Of a stretch of 64,000 nt of DNA, positions 10,002 through 20,534 are shown one piece after another. The DNA is from Klebsiella oxytoca NBRC 105695 (GTDB lineage Bacteria > Pseudomonadota > Gammaproteobacteria > Enterobacterales > Enterobacteriaceae), in the NCBI RefSeq assembly GCF_001598695.1, contig NZ_BCZK01000001.1, positions 1 through 64,000 on the forward strand. The letters are read 5' to 3'. A model generated the notes under the pieces. The model did no database searches, had not been told where the DNA came from, and saw nothing but the letters and a program-made list of their open reading frames with translations. Made by a program: the position numbers and the translations under genes. Numbering within the stretch: the stretch's first letter is position 1; every line of letters begins with the position of its first letter.

Positions 10002-10346
10002 GTGAATACACTGCAACTCTCTATCGTACACCGTCTGCCGCAGAGCTATCGCTGGCTGGCCGGTTTTGCAGGTTCAAGAGTTGAACCGATTCCGCAAAAC
10101 GGCGCTCAGAGCGAAAATAGCCTTGTGGCGTTGAAATTACTTAGCCCCGATGGCGATAAGGCCTGGCCGGTTATGCATAAACTCAGCCAGGCGCTGAGCG
10201 ACATCGAAGTCGACAGTTCCGTTGTTGAATGCGAGGGCGAACCGTGCCTGTTTGTTAATCGTCAGGACGAATTCGCGGCAACCTGCCGGCTGAAAAATTT
10301 CGGCGTGGCGATTGCAGAACCGTTCTCCGGCAACAACCCATTCTGA
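10002..10346 (+). CDS. yejG: Conserved protein YejG
   Basis: This is a 114-residue soluble protein with the same length and near-identical sequence to E. coli YejG ([22 protein letters not shown] at the start, [15 protein letters not shown] near the end). The function is unknown. It is transcribed alone and converges on yejF with three bases between the stops. Confidence 0.92.
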   Translation: MNTLQLSIVHRLPQSYRWLAGFAGSRVEPIPQNGAQSENSLVALKLLSPDGDKAWPVMHKLSQALSDIEVDSSVVECEGEPCLFVNRQDEFAATCRLKNFGVAIAEPFSGNNPF

Positions 10347-10349
10347 CCG

Positions 10350-11939
10350 TCAGCTTAACGCCAGCAGCTGACGGGTATACTCCTGTTGCGGAGCGGTAAA
10401 CACGCGTTCGCACTCACCCTGCTCGACGACCTCTCCCTGCCGCAGCACCATTACCTGATGACAAAGCGCACGCACGACGCGCAAATCATGGCTGATGAAA
10501 ATATAGGCCAGCTGATGCTTTTGCTGTAGCGCCTTCAGCAGCGCCAGAATTTGCGCCTGCACGGTTTTATCCAGCGAAGAGGTGGGCTCATCCAGCACGA
10601 TTAGCTGCGGTTTGACGACCAGCGCCCTGGCGATAGCGATGCGCTGGCGCTGTCCGCCGGAGAAAGCGGCAGGGTAGCGATGCCGGGATTGCGGATCGAG
10701 ACCGACCTCCTGCATCGCCTGAATCACCGCCTGCTCTCGCTCGGCCGGCGTGAGCGTTGGCTGATGGACGCGCAATCCTTCTTCAATAATTTGCAGAACG
10801 TTAAGCCGTGGGTTTAGCGATGAGTTGGGATCCTGAAAGACTACCTGCATGCGTCGACGCAGCGGCAGCATCTGCCGACGGCTGCGCCCCTGAAGCGTCT
10901 CGCCGTCAAAGACGATTGCGCCTTCAGAATGAATCAGGCGCAGCAGCGCCAGCCCTGTAGTACTCTTGCCCGATCCGGATTCGCCGACCAGACCCAGCGT
11001 TTCTCCCGCGCGCAATTGAAAGCTGAGGGCGTTAACCACGCGATTATGATCGACCACCCGCCGCAGAAGCCCTTTGCGGATCGGAAAGGCGATACTTAAG
11101 TTTTCCGCCCGCAGTAATTCTGGCGCATCCGGCGCGAGGGGCACGGGATCGCCCGACGGCTCGCTGTCCAGCAGGCGGCGGGTGTAAGGGTGTTCGGCAG
11201 CGGAGAATAGTGCCCGGCAGCCGTTTTGCTCCACGCAGCGGCCGTTCTGCATCACCGCGACGCGATCGGCAAGCTGACGAACGATGCTCAGGTTATGGGT
11301 GATAAACAGCAGCCCCATATTTAACTCTTGCTTGAGTTCGCGCAGCAGCGCGAGGATTTGCGCCTGTACCGACACGTCCAGCGCGGTCGTGGGTTCGTCG
11401 GCGATGAGCAGCTCCGGACGAGTCAACAGCGCCATGGCGATCATTACCCGCTGGCGTTCGCCGCCGGAGAGCTGGTGCGGGTAGTCGGCCAGACGCCGCA
11501 GCGCATTGCGGATCCCAACGCGATCCAGACAGTCGAGGATCTCTCCGCGCGCCGCTTCTTTACGCATCCCGCGATGCAAAGAGAGCACTTCGTAGAGCTG
11601 TTTTTCGAGGGTATGCAGCGGATTGAGTGAAACCATCGGCTCCTGAAAAATCATCGCGATGCGGTTGCCGCGCACGCCGCGCAGCGTATGTTCATCGGCG
11701 TGTAGCAGCGACTGGCCGTGAAAGCGGATATCCCCTGCGGGGTAGCTGACCGGCGGCGAGGGCAGCAGCCGCAGTATCGACAGCGCGGAAACGCTCTTAC
11801 CGGAGCCGGATTCGCCCACCAGCGCCAGGGTTTCACCGACCGCAATGCGGAGCGACAGCTCGCTGACCACGGTGGTGGTTTCCCCCTGCTGGCGAAAGGC
11901 GATGGAAAGGTTGTCGATATCTAACAGAGGTTGCGTCAT
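10350..11939 (-). CDS. yejF: Peptide/microcin C ABC transporter, fused ATPase YejF
   Basis: This 529-residue protein fuses two ATPase domains. Each has Walker A (GESGSGKS near 42 and 320), a signature ([16 protein letters not shown]) and Walker B ([24 protein letters not shown]). It powers the YejABEF importer for oligopeptides and microcin C. ATG 11939 is the family start. It is the last gene of yejABEF, one base after yejE. Confidence 0.95.
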   Translation of the reverse strand: MTQPLLDIDNLSIAFRQQGETTTVVSELSLRIAVGETLALVGESGSGKSVSALSILRLLPSPPVSYPAGDIRFHGQSLLHADEHTLRGVRGNRIAMIFQEPMVSLNPLHTLEKQLYEVLSLHRGMRKEAARGEILDCLDRVGIRNALRRLADYPHQLSGGERQRVMIAMALLTRPELLIADEPTTALDVSVQAQILALLRELKQELNMGLLFITHNLSIVRQLADRVAVMQNGRCVEQNGCRALFSAAEHPYTRRLLDSEPSGDPVPLAPDAPELLRAENLSIAFPIRKGLLRRVVDHNRVVNALSFQLRAGETLGLVGESGSGKSTTGLALLRLIHSEGAIVFDGETLQGRSRRQMLPLRRRMQVVFQDPNSSLNPRLNVLQIIEEGLRVHQPTLTPAEREQAVIQAMQEVGLDPQSRHRYPAAFSGGQRQRIAIARALVVKPQLIVLDEPTSSLDKTVQAQILALLKALQQKHQLAYIFISHDLRVVRALCHQVMVLRQGEVVEQGECERVFTAPQQEYTRQLLALS

Positions 11940-11940
11940 G

Positions 11941-12966
11941 CTACACCGCCTTGCTTGGGTCAAAAGCGTCGCGAACCGCTTCACCGATAAAAATCAATAA
12001 CGTCAGCAGGAGCGCTACCGACAGAAAGGCGGCGATGCCCAGCCACGGCGCCTGAAGATTATTTTTACCCTGCAACAGCAGCTCGCCCAGCGAAGGAGAG
12101 CCCAGCGGCAGGCCGAAGCCGAGGAAGTCCAGCGAGGTCAGAGTCGTAATCGAACTGCACAGAATAAACGGCAGGAAGGTCAGGGTGGCGACCATAGCGT
12201 TAGGCAGCATATGGCGCAGAATAATGGCGCGATCGCTAACGCCGAGCGCCTGCGCGGCGCGGATATAATCATAGTTGCGGGTGCGCAGAAACTCGGCGCG
12301 GACGACCCCGACCAGCGTCATCCAGCCGAACAGCACGGTAATGGCCAGCAGCCACCAGAAATTGGCCTGCACGACGCTCGAAAGCAGGATAATCAGAAAC
12401 AGGGTCGGCATCCCCGACCAGACCTCGATAAAGCGCTGTCCCCAGAGATCAATCTTTCCGCCGTAATATCCCTGAACGGCGCCGGCCATCACCCCCAGCA
12501 CGCTGGAGAAGAAGGTCAGCAGCAGGCCAAAGAGAATGGAAATGCGCGTGCCGTACAGAATACGCGCCAGCACGTCGCCGCCGTTGGCATCGGTGCCCAG
12601 CCAGTTCAGCCTTGACGGCGGCGAAGGGAAGGGGGTTTCGGTGGCGAAATTAATGGTCGTTGCGCCGAAGCGAACCGGCGCCCACAGGGCCCAGCCGTTA
12701 TCGTCCAGCCGTTTTTGCAGCCACGGGTCCTGATAGTCGGCGGCAGTAGCAAAGCGGCCGCCGAAGGTGCTCTCGCTATAGTTTTTTAATAACGGTACGT
12801 AGAGACTGCCGCGGTACTGCACCAGCAGCGGTTTATCGTTAGCAATCAGCTCGGCGCACAGGCTGCAGGCGAAAATGACTAAGAATAACCAAAGCGACCA
12901 GTAGCCGCGGCGGTTGTGGCGAAAGCGCGCCCAGCGGGCCTGATTGACGGGACTGAAAAATGACAT
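11941..12966 (-). CDS. yejE: Peptide/microcin C ABC transporter permease YejE
   Basis: This 341-residue OppC-type permease has a first helix near residue 25, a large periplasmic segment, and five further helices. The EAA-like loop is near 240 (AAQALGVSDRAIILRHMLPNAM). Its ATG overlaps the yejB stop by one base (TAATG), which suggests translational coupling. Confidence 0.95.
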   Translation of the reverse strand: MSFFSPVNQARWARFRHNRRGYWSLWLFLVIFACSLCAELIANDKPLLVQYRGSLYVPLLKNYSESTFGGRFATAADYQDPWLQKRLDDNGWALWAPVRFGATTINFATETPFPSPPSRLNWLGTDANGGDVLARILYGTRISILFGLLLTFFSSVLGVMAGAVQGYYGGKIDLWGQRFIEVWSGMPTLFLIILLSSVVQANFWWLLAITVLFGWMTLVGVVRAEFLRTRNYDYIRAAQALGVSDRAIILRHMLPNAMVATLTFLPFILCSSITTLTSLDFLGFGLPLGSPSLGELLLQGKNNLQAPWLGIAAFLSVALLLTLLIFIGEAVRDAFDPSKAV

Positions 12967-14060
12967 TAGCGGCCCTCAAAATCGATACGCGGATCGACCA
13001 GCGTATAGCTGATGTCGCTGATGATATTCAGCAGCAGGCCAATCAGGGTAAAAATATACAGCGTGCCGAACATGACCGGGTAATCACGAGATACCGTAGC
13101 TTCATAGCCCAGCAGCCCCAGTCCGTTCAGCGAGAACATCACTTCAATCAGCAGCGAGCCGGTAAAAAACATGCTGATAAAGGTGGCCGGGAAACCGGCG
13201 ATCACCAGCAGCATCGCGTTGCGAAATACGTGGCCCCACAGGATCTGCTTTTCGCTAACGCCCTTTGCGCGAGCGGTGACGACGTACTGCTTGCGAATTT
13301 CGTCGAGAAAGCTGTTTTTGGTGAGCATGGTGAGGGCGGCAAAACCGCCGATCACCGTGGCCAGCACCGGTAGGGTGATATGCCAGAGATAGTCGAGGAT
13401 TTTTTGATACCACGGCAGGCTGTCGAAGTTGGCTGACACCAGCCCGCGCAGCGGAAAGAGATCGAAATAGCTGCCGCCGGCAAAGATAACGATCAACAAA
13501 ATGGCGAACAGAAAGGCCGGGATCGCATAGCCGATAATAATCAGCGTACTGCTCCAGACGTCAAAATGGCTGCCGTTGCTGACCGCTTTGCGGATCCCCA
13601 GCGGGATCGACACCAGATAGATGATGAGCGTGCTCCACAAGCCCAGCGAGATAGAGACCGGCAGGCTGTCCCCGATCAGCTGCACGACCGATGAGCTGCG
13701 AAACAGGCTGTCGCCAAAATCAAAGCGCAGGTAGTCGCCGATCATTTTAAAATAGCGCTCGTGGAGAGGCTTATCAAAGCCGTAGCGGTGGGTTATCTCG
13801 GCGATGACTTCCGGGTCCAGCCCGCGCCCACCTCGATAGTGGCCGTCGCTGATGTTGCTGACGCCGGTACGCGCATGGCTGGCGGCCATCCCGCCGTCTC
13901 CGGCTCCGGGCAGACCGCCGCGATCGCCGAACTCTATCGCCGCAATCGCTTGATCGACCGGGCCGCCGGGAGCGATTTGCACAATGAAAAAGTTAATGGT
14001 GATAATCGCCCACAGGGTGGGGACGATGAGCAGTAGTCGGCGGAGCAGATATGCACCCAT
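12966..14060 (-). CDS. yejB: Peptide/microcin C ABC transporter permease YejB
   Basis: This 364-residue OppB-type permease begins with a membrane helix ([22 protein letters not shown]). A Gly-rich periplasmic insert lies near residues 45-75, and the EAA-like loop near 260 ([21 protein letters not shown]). It pairs with YejE to form the channel. It follows yejA by nine bases. Confidence 0.95.
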   Translation of the reverse strand: MGAYLLRRLLLIVPTLWAIITINFFIVQIAPGGPVDQAIAAIEFGDRGGLPGAGDGGMAASHARTGVSNISDGHYRGGRGLDPEVIAEITHRYGFDKPLHERYFKMIGDYLRFDFGDSLFRSSSVVQLIGDSLPVSISLGLWSTLIIYLVSIPLGIRKAVSNGSHFDVWSSTLIIIGYAIPAFLFAILLIVIFAGGSYFDLFPLRGLVSANFDSLPWYQKILDYLWHITLPVLATVIGGFAALTMLTKNSFLDEIRKQYVVTARAKGVSEKQILWGHVFRNAMLLVIAGFPATFISMFFTGSLLIEVMFSLNGLGLLGYEATVSRDYPVMFGTLYIFTLIGLLLNIISDISYTLVDPRIDFEGR

Positions 14061-14069
14061 CTTAATTCC

Positions 14070-15875
14070 TTAACGTCTGTCCGCGGGAAGTCTGGCCGCT
14101 TTGTTGGCGTCGTACCACCAGTTTTCGAAACCGGATGAGTAAATCGCGCGAGTCTTCGGGAAGGAGAATTTATCCCAGTAGGCGGTGCGATCCTGCGCCA
14201 TATACCACATCGGCAGCATGTAATAGTTCCAGGTCAGCACGCGGTCGAGGGCCCGGCCCAGCGGCAGCAGTTTTTCCTTGTTGCCCTGCCAGCGAATGAT
14301 CTGCGCAATAAGCTGGTCGACGGCCGGGCTTTGAACCCCTGAGGCGTTATAGCTGGAATTAATATATTCCGAATCCCAGGAGATTTGCAGGCCGGTGTCG
14401 GGCCAGGGCGACGCGCGCCAGACGTTTGGCATCATGTCGTAATCCCGGCTGCGCTTGCGGTTACTGTACTGGGAGTTATCGACCTGGCGAATGTCCATAA
14501 CGATGCCGAGCCGCTGAAGATTGTGCTGAAAGGGCAGTACCCAGCGATCGCTGCTGCCGGAGGGGAGCAGCAGCTCAAAGCGTAACGGTTTGCCGCTCTG
14601 CGCGTTTACCCGCCGCTGGTTTTTCACTATCCATCCCGCCTGGTTGAGGATGGCATCCGCTTTGAGTAAATTCTCCCGCGCAAAACCATCGCCGCTGGAA
14701 ACCGGCGGCCGGTAAATCTGCGTGAAGACTTCGGCCGGGATCTCTTTTTTCAGCGGCGTCAGCAGGGCGAGCTCGTCGGCATCAGGATAATCGCGCGCCG
14801 CGTATTCGGTATTCTGAAAGAAGCTGTTGGCGCGGCTGTAGGAGTGATAGAACAGCGCCTTATTCATCCATTCAAAATCAAAGGCGAGGGTGATGGCCTC
14901 GCGAATCCGGCGGTCGGCAAATATCGGGCGCTGAATATTAAAGGCCAGCCACTGGGTATTTTGCGCCGAGGTATTGGTGTATTCGTCTTTAACGATATAG
15001 CCGTGGCTAAAGTTGCGCCCGACGTAGCGGGTCGCCCAGTTTTTGGCGACGTTCTCTTCCCGACGATCGACGGCGCCGGCCTTAAAGGCTTCGAAGGCGA
15101 CATTGTCATCAAGGTAATAATCGTAGCGTAGCGTATCGAAATTCCAGCGCCCGCGGTTGACCGGTAAATCGGCGGCCCAGTAGTCCTTCACGCGGGAATA
15201 GGTGATGTACTGGCCCATGCGCCAGGCGGTAATGCGGTAGGGGCCGCTGGCCAGCGGTGGAGCGGAGAGCGGGTCGCTGAGTTTATGGTTTTTCCAGAAT
15301 TTTTCCGGCATCACCGGTAGCGTCATCAGGCTAAGCATGTTCTCTTTGCCTGGTTTGGCTAACTCAATGCGAACGGTTAGCGGGGCGATAGCTTTAACGG
15401 TAGTGCCTTTATAATAGAGACGAAACTGCGGCACCCCTTCGGTCATAAACTTCTGGAAGGTAAAAGCGACATCGCTGGCGGTGATGGGACTGCCGTCGTG
15501 ATAGCGGGCGTGCGGATTGAGCGTAATCTCCATCCATGAAAAATCATCGGCATAGCGCGTATGCTCGGCAATCAGCGGGTAGTAACTGCCGGGCTCATCG
15601 TCAGAGGTGGTGAACAGCGTATCGTATAGCGCTTCGGTTCGAATACCCGGATTACCGCGCAGGGCGTAGCGGTTGAAATTATCAAAGGTACCGATAGCCG
15701 CAAGGGTAATCGCGCCGCCTTTAGGCGCGGCGGGATTCACATAATCGTAGTGGTCAAAACCCGCGGCGTACTTCGGCTGGCCGATAATCGCGAACGTATC
15801 GCTCGTCAGAATAGTTTGCGCCCGGCTGTGCAGGCTAAATAAGGTCAGCAGTATCAGGCTGATGCGGGCAAACAT
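14070..15875 (-). CDS. yejA: Periplasmic peptide-binding protein YejA
   Basis: This 601-residue extracellular solute-binding family 5 protein has a signal peptide (MFARISLILLTLFSLHSRA) and the family core YVNPAAPKGGAITLAAIGTFD. ATG 15875 is chosen over a TTG at 15896; GGAGG lies 14 bases upstream of the ATG, rather far. It is the first gene of yejABEF and delivers peptides such as microcin C to YejBE. Confidence 0.92.
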   Translation of the reverse strand: MFARISLILLTLFSLHSRAQTILTSDTFAIIGQPKYAAGFDHYDYVNPAAPKGGAITLAAIGTFDNFNRYALRGNPGIRTEALYDTLFTTSDDEPGSYYPLIAEHTRYADDFSWMEITLNPHARYHDGSPITASDVAFTFQKFMTEGVPQFRLYYKGTTVKAIAPLTVRIELAKPGKENMLSLMTLPVMPEKFWKNHKLSDPLSAPPLASGPYRITAWRMGQYITYSRVKDYWAADLPVNRGRWNFDTLRYDYYLDDNVAFEAFKAGAVDRREENVAKNWATRYVGRNFSHGYIVKDEYTNTSAQNTQWLAFNIQRPIFADRRIREAITLAFDFEWMNKALFYHSYSRANSFFQNTEYAARDYPDADELALLTPLKKEIPAEVFTQIYRPPVSSGDGFARENLLKADAILNQAGWIVKNQRRVNAQSGKPLRFELLLPSGSSDRWVLPFQHNLQRLGIVMDIRQVDNSQYSNRKRSRDYDMMPNVWRASPWPDTGLQISWDSEYINSSYNASGVQSPAVDQLIAQIIRWQGNKEKLLPLGRALDRVLTWNYYMLPMWYMAQDRTAYWDKFSFPKTRAIYSSGFENWWYDANKAARLPADRR

Positions 15876-15945
15876 AACCAGGGTATCGTCCTCCAATGAC
15901 AGGCCTGAAGTGGCCTGACCTCTGATAGCAAATAATAAAGGACAC

Positions 15946-17508
15946 TTAGCGGGTTGGGAAATATTTCGCCGGCTGCGCGTGGGCGGCGATCAGCGCTTCC
16001 AGCGTCAGCGGGCGACTTAACCAGTAGCCCTGCAAAAAGTTTACGCCATGATCGCGCAGCCATTCCGCCTGTTCCTGCGTTTCCACGCCTTCGGCAACGG
16101 TAGCGAGCTTCAGGCGGCGGCTTAGAGTGATGACGGCATCGAGCACCGGCGAGGTCACGGTCTCCGTCCCGATAGCCTGTACGAAGCCGCGATCAATCTT
16201 CAGGTAATCAAAGCTAAAGCGCTCCAGATAGATGAGCGCGCTATGGCCGGTACCAAAATCATCAATCGCGATTTCAAAACCCTGCTCGTGCAGCCAGTCG
16301 AAGTTCTCTAATGAACGATTTTTATCGATCATCGCGCGCTCGGTGATCTCCAGTACCAGCTTAAAGTGGTCGGCTGGCATGGCGGCGGCGAAGTGCTTAA
16401 GGTCCTGCTGAAAGCTCTCTGCGTGCAGATGAAGGGGGGAAATATTGATCCCAAGCTTGATCCCTGCGGGCAGGAGCGTCTGCAAAACAGGCGCATCGTG
16501 CGCAATCAGTTTTAAGAGGTGGCGAGTAAGCGGAATGATGATCTGCTGGGTTTCCGCAAGATTAATAAAGACGTCAGGGGGGATCTCTCCGGCCACCGGA
16601 TGTTTCCAGCGCATCAGTACCTCAACGCCGCTGATCTGCAACGTTTCTGATTTCACCACCGGCTGATAGACCAGGTAAAACTGATCGTTTTTGATCGCCA
16701 GCAGCAGCTCCTTTCGCGGGTCTGATTTTATCGTGAGAATGTAATAGCTTAACAGTCCGGCCAGCAGCCCGCACACCACCCCCAGCAGCAGGGCAAACTG
16801 CGTATTCTCCGCCAGCCAGCTGTTAGCATAGAGATAGATTTTCAACGGTAAACCCTCAATCTGCGTCTGGCGAATAGGCGGCGAGAGCAGGGTCTGCGGG
16901 TCGATAAGCTTGTTGCTGAAGGTCGAGATCGCGGTGTGCTTAATGGACAGCGCCAGGCCGCTGAAATCATTCTGCCGTGAGGAGTAGAGTATATAGGGTG
17001 TCAGATTCGCATTGATCGAGACAAAAACGCCGTCTTTACCGCCGTGCGGGCTACGAACCCACATCGCCAGCGCCGCGCTTTTCGGCATCATGGGCGTACC
17101 GGGAAGGATCGCCATATCCACCGCTTGAGTGATATCCAGCTGTGGAATGAGCTGGTTAAAAGGTGTGTTCATTGCACCGGTGGCGGAGGAGCAAAACGCA
17201 ATACCATTTTTAACCAGCAGGAAAGCGCGTACGTTTGGGCTGAATGCCGCATGGGCGGTTAATCCGGAATCGATATTTTCGCAGGGCTGACTCACCAGCG
17301 GCTGTAGTCCCGCAATCGTCTGGTCTAAATCGTGAAAATAGCCCGTCAGATAAGCATGAACATTGTTGATGATAACGTCGAAACGCTCCGCGCGGTTGTG
17401 ATAGATCACCATAAACTGGATGCTACCGGCCAGCAGGGCGACGGCTATGCCAACGCATATGCTGGTTAGCCAGATTTTTCGCCGGGGAGAGAGGTGACGG
17501 GTAGGCAT
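15946..17508 (-). CDS. pdeN: Cyclic-di-GMP phosphodiesterase PdeN (Rtn), CSS-EAL
   Basis: This 520-residue protein has an N-terminal helix (15-37) and a periplasmic CSS domain with the redox motif in IAFCSSATG. A second helix near 240 leads to a cytoplasmic EAL domain. Catalytic motifs appear intact: EVLMRWKHP, NISPLHL, LEITERAMI, IDDFGTG, KIDRGF and AEGVETQEQ. CSS-EAL enzymes degrade c-di-GMP under control of periplasmic DsbA/DsbB. It ends upstream of yejA but separated from it by 70 bases. Confidence 0.93.
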   Translation of the reverse strand: MPTRHLSPRRKIWLTSICVGIAVALLAGSIQFMVIYHNRAERFDVIINNVHAYLTGYFHDLDQTIAGLQPLVSQPCENIDSGLTAHAAFSPNVRAFLLVKNGIAFCSSATGAMNTPFNQLIPQLDITQAVDMAILPGTPMMPKSAALAMWVRSPHGGKDGVFVSINANLTPYILYSSRQNDFSGLALSIKHTAISTFSNKLIDPQTLLSPPIRQTQIEGLPLKIYLYANSWLAENTQFALLLGVVCGLLAGLLSYYILTIKSDPRKELLLAIKNDQFYLVYQPVVKSETLQISGVEVLMRWKHPVAGEIPPDVFINLAETQQIIIPLTRHLLKLIAHDAPVLQTLLPAGIKLGINISPLHLHAESFQQDLKHFAAAMPADHFKLVLEITERAMIDKNRSLENFDWLHEQGFEIAIDDFGTGHSALIYLERFSFDYLKIDRGFVQAIGTETVTSPVLDAVITLSRRLKLATVAEGVETQEQAEWLRDHGVNFLQGYWLSRPLTLEALIAAHAQPAKYFPTR

Positions 17509-17625
17509 AGGCTCCAGGCAGTCCGTGTGGTTGATTCGCGCAATGCGCTAACAGAAACATGCTTTTTCTGTCGTCGCTTCAAGAGATAGCCTATTTTACG
17601 AAGTTTATTGGCTGGCGAGCAAAAA

Positions 17626-17649
17626 AAAACACTGCTTCAGCAGTGTTTT
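17626..17649 (-). terminator. Terminator after mepS
   Basis: AAAACACTGC and GCAGTGTTTT form a stem. On the minus strand a long T run follows. It lies 42 bases after the mepS stop. Confidence 0.85.
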
Positions 17650-17691
17650 GTTTCTTCCGTTGGCCAAGGGAATAACCAACGGCAGAAGAGA

Positions 17692-18261
17692 TTACGAGCG
17701 GCTCAGAACGCGTCGCGCTTCGTTATAGCGCTTTTTCCAGTACGGCTCATCCATGCTGGAAATCGTCACACCGCTGCTGGTGGAAGCATGAACAAACTGG
17801 TTGTTGCCGATGTAGATGCCTACATGACGGCCCGTTGAACCCGCACGGAACAGTACTAAATCACCGGTACGCAGCTGTGAACGGCTAATGGATTTTCCGG
17901 AATCCTGCTGCTCAGAAGTCGAACGCGGCAGCTCCAGGCCAAACTGTTCACGGAAAGTACGCTGCACAAAGGCGGAACAATCAATGCCTTTGCGAGTGCT
18001 GCCGCCGAGGCGGTAACGCACGCCCTTCCAGCTGGCATATTGATCCATCAAACGGGACTTAACGTCCAGGTTGCGGACCATGGTTTCAAATTCATCCTGA
18101 GAGGCTTGCAGTGATGATAAATCGCCACTACCCACAGCAAGCGTCTCAGAATGCATATTTCTGGCGGTACTATTTGAACTACACGCGGAAAGCAGAACCG
18201 CAACTGCAATCGCGGGGGCGACCCGCAAGATATATCTCAAAATCGGCTGAGATTTGACCAT
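17692..18261 (-). CDS. mepS: Murein DD-endopeptidase MepS (Spr), lipoprotein
   Basis: This 189-residue protein has a lipoprotein signal with lipobox LSAC (Cys27). An NlpC/P60 domain carries the catalytic Cys95 (GIDCSAF), His146 (GRHVGIY) and His158 (FVHAS). The outer-membrane-anchored enzyme cleaves D-Ala-mDAP crosslinks to let the cell wall expand. In E. coli its level is set by NlpI-Prc proteolysis. It is monocistronic with its own terminator. Confidence 0.96.
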   Translation of the reverse strand: MVKSQPILRYILRVAPAIAVAVLLSACSSNSTARNMHSETLAVGSGDLSSLQASQDEFETMVRNLDVKSRLMDQYASWKGVRYRLGGSTRKGIDCSAFVQRTFREQFGLELPRSTSEQQDSGKSISRSQLRTGDLVLFRAGSTGRHVGIYIGNNQFVHASTSSGVTISSMDEPYWKKRYNEARRVLSRS

Positions 18262-18633
18262 GCTGTGTGTTATCCCTTGTTGTCCTTAACGACAATGTCG
18301 TTATAAAAAATGCCAAACGTGTTAGAGCCTAATTACCTGGTCGCAATGAGACAATTCCGTAAGCATAAAATTGTGGCCTGACGCACAAATTTATTCATTA
18401 TCTGAATTGATGTTGCTGGAGAGGCAAAACGAGATTGAGGTTACCCGATCGAACGGGGGATGGCGAGCGGTTTTGCGCATTTTCTTATAAGTATTTTTGC
18501 GACAAAAAGTGAATCATCGGCAAAGGCCAAAATAGCGGCAGGGATGGGTAAAAAATATGCAATTTACTCATTTTTAACAGGATTAATGTGACAGCAAGAT
18601 GATAGCGGGTGAGAAAGAGTGAGATGATAAAAA
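18262..18633. other. mepS upstream region with a perfect inverted repeat
   Basis: About 370 bases without a gene upstream of mepS. It contains AACGACA-A-TGTCGTT at 18288-18302, an exact 7-bp inverted repeat 27 bases before the mepS start. It could be an operator or a leader hairpin. The rest is AT-rich and shows no further structure I can name. Confidence 0.4.
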
Positions 18634-18655
18634 AAGGGACCCAGAACGATCCCTT
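18634..18655 (-). terminator. Terminator after lpxT
   Basis: On the minus strand AAGGGA and TCCCTT form a stem followed by seven T. It lies 33 bases past the lpxT stop. Confidence 0.7.
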
Positions 18656-18687
18656 ATGAATGATATTAATTAATTGTAAAGATGACT

Positions 18688-19395
18688 TTAAATTTTCGTT
18701 CTTCCGCCGGGGAGGTAACGTTCAAATAAAGTAATCACTTTATCGCTCAGTGGGGTCATCAACACCCAGGGAGCGCCAATGAGCACGGCCGTTAATGATC
18801 CGACGGCAATATCGGTAAACCAGTGCGCGCCGATCATCACCCGCGGGAAAGCGAACACCACAAAGATAACCAGCGCAATAGCGAAGGCGCGACGGCCAAA
18901 ATAGCGCCACATGAAAGAGGCAAAAATCAGCAGCATCATGCCGTGATCGCCCGGGAAGCTGTCTTTAGACGCATCTTTAGTCGGAAAGGAGATGACATCG
19001 CTGACTTTAGTGATATCGGTGAACGAGAGCGAAGGGCTGGCTCGCTTCACCGGCATCAGGTGCTGGGCCAGCTGATTGATAATGACGGCAGCCAGCAGCA
19101 TCACCAGGCCGATGATAATCACCCGGCGGCGTCCGGCGCTCTGTTCTTTAAACCAGAAGCTCAGCATCAGGCTGCCCATCGCCAGCAGCGAACAGGCGTC
19201 AAACGCGCGGTTGTTGATAACCGCCAACAGCCAGGTATAAGCGGTGTTGACGCCGACCAGGTGGTTAAAGAAATAGAAAATCGCCGCGTCCAGCGGAGCC
19301 CAGAAACCATGGTTAACCGGAAGATACCATGAACAGAAAAGCGCTATACCTGCCGCGTTTAACAGCAGGATGAGGGGAATTCGATTTTTAATCAT
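18688..19395 (-). CDS. lpxT: Lipid A 1-diphosphate synthase LpxT
   Basis: This 235-residue inner-membrane protein has about six helices. The PAP2 phosphatase signature is complete: KRASPSLSF, SFPGDHGMM and RVMIGAHWFTD. LpxT moves a phosphate from undecaprenyl pyrophosphate to the 1-position of lipid A on the periplasmic side. It is monocistronic. Confidence 0.94.
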   Translation of the reverse strand: MIKNRIPLILLLNAAGIALFCSWYLPVNHGFWAPLDAAIFYFFNHLVGVNTAYTWLLAVINNRAFDACSLLAMGSLMLSFWFKEQSAGRRRVIIIGLVMLLAAVIINQLAQHLMPVKRASPSLSFTDITKVSDVISFPTKDASKDSFPGDHGMMLLIFASFMWRYFGRRAFAIALVIFVVFAFPRVMIGAHWFTDIAVGSLTAVLIGAPWVLMTPLSDKVITLFERYLPGGRTKI

Positions 19396-19437
19396 AACTA
19401 TCGCGTGTTGTGTAAAACGACGGCAACCATAGCCGCC

Positions 19438-20415
19438 CTAAGTTAAACGAATCTTCAACAAAGAGGCCTGAAGAGCATTCCAGTCCGTTTCCGTATCGGC
19501 TATCAGCTCAATACGGCTATCGGGCGGGGCAACGTTTTGCGTCTCAATATGCAGATCGAGCTGCTGGCGATTGATACGAACCAGCCCTTCGGCAATACGC
19601 ATGACGCCTTTAACTCGTCCAACCGGCGCCAGGCGCGCCCATTCAAGCAGAGCGACGGTATCGAAGACGGTTTCAGCGTCAAAAATCCAGCCGCAGGCGT
19701 GATAGCCCTGAGCGCTATTGAGGCTACGACGCCAGCGCTGGTGCGCGGGAAGGCTAAGCGCGGCAAGGCCTTTTTTCTGCCCGTGGTCGTGCGCATGCCC
19801 GACCCCTGCGGGTAGCGGCGCCAGATTGCGGCGCGGCAAATCAAGCAGCGCCGGGTCGATATTACCTTGGCTAGTGCTGACGCAGCGACGCTCACCGGCG
19901 TACGCCTCACGCCAGGCGACAAAAGCGCGCTGGCTCTCTTCCGTCGAGCGGTCGGCTTTATTGCTGACAATAACGTCAGCGGCAGCCAGCTGGTCGCGAA
20001 AGTTTTCGTTGCTCACGACTTTTTCGTCCAGCAGCTGACGCGGATCCAGTATGCACAGGGTGGCGCGCAGATCGATCCACGGCGCGTAGACCGGGGCGGT
20101 CAGCATATCAAGGATCTGTTTAGGATGGCCTAGTCCGGTGGGTTCTATCAGCAGACGGTCAGGTTTGCCCTGGCGCAGCAGGGTGTTGAGCCCAACCTGC
20201 ATCGGCAGGCCGTTAACGCAGCACATGCAGCCGCCGGGGATCTCTTTCAGCAGCGCGCCGCTTTCCGCCAGCAGCGCGCCGTCAATGCCCACTTCGCCAA
20301 ACTCGTTGACCAGTACGGCCCATTTTTCATTTGCGGGCTTATTGGCCAGCAGGTGCAGAATGGAAGTGGTCTTACCGCTGCCGAGAAACCCCGTGATCAA
20401 GTTGGTTTTGGTCAC
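19438..20415 (-). CDS. yeiR: Zinc-binding GTPase YeiR (COG0523/CobW family)
   Basis: This 325-residue G3E GTPase has Walker A GFLGSGKTT (near 9), the metal-binding GGCMCCVNG (near 61-69), SNKAD for guanine binding, a His-rich linker (HAHDHGQKK) and a C-terminal CobW domain. It starts with GTG; GGAG lies five bases upstream. The E. coli homologue binds zinc and is thought to act as a metallochaperone. Its client protein is not evident from the neighbours. Confidence 0.93.
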   Translation of the reverse strand: MTKTNLITGFLGSGKTTSILHLLANKPANEKWAVLVNEFGEVGIDGALLAESGALLKEIPGGCMCCVNGLPMQVGLNTLLRQGKPDRLLIEPTGLGHPKQILDMLTAPVYAPWIDLRATLCILDPRQLLDEKVVSNENFRDQLAAADVIVSNKADRSTEESQRAFVAWREAYAGERRCVSTSQGNIDPALLDLPRRNLAPLPAGVGHAHDHGQKKGLAALSLPAHQRWRRSLNSAQGYHACGWIFDAETVFDTVALLEWARLAPVGRVKGVMRIAEGLVRINRQQLDLHIETQNVAPPDSRIELIADTETDWNALQASLLKIRLT

Positions 20416-20534
20416 TTTTTCTCCAGGATAAATGTAATGTTGTAACAGTTGAGGCTATCCTGACGAAAAAAAGGGGAAAAGAGAAGCGTTAACGCGGACA
20501 GAAAGGCGCTCCGTCCGCTTAAAGGCAGAAATTG

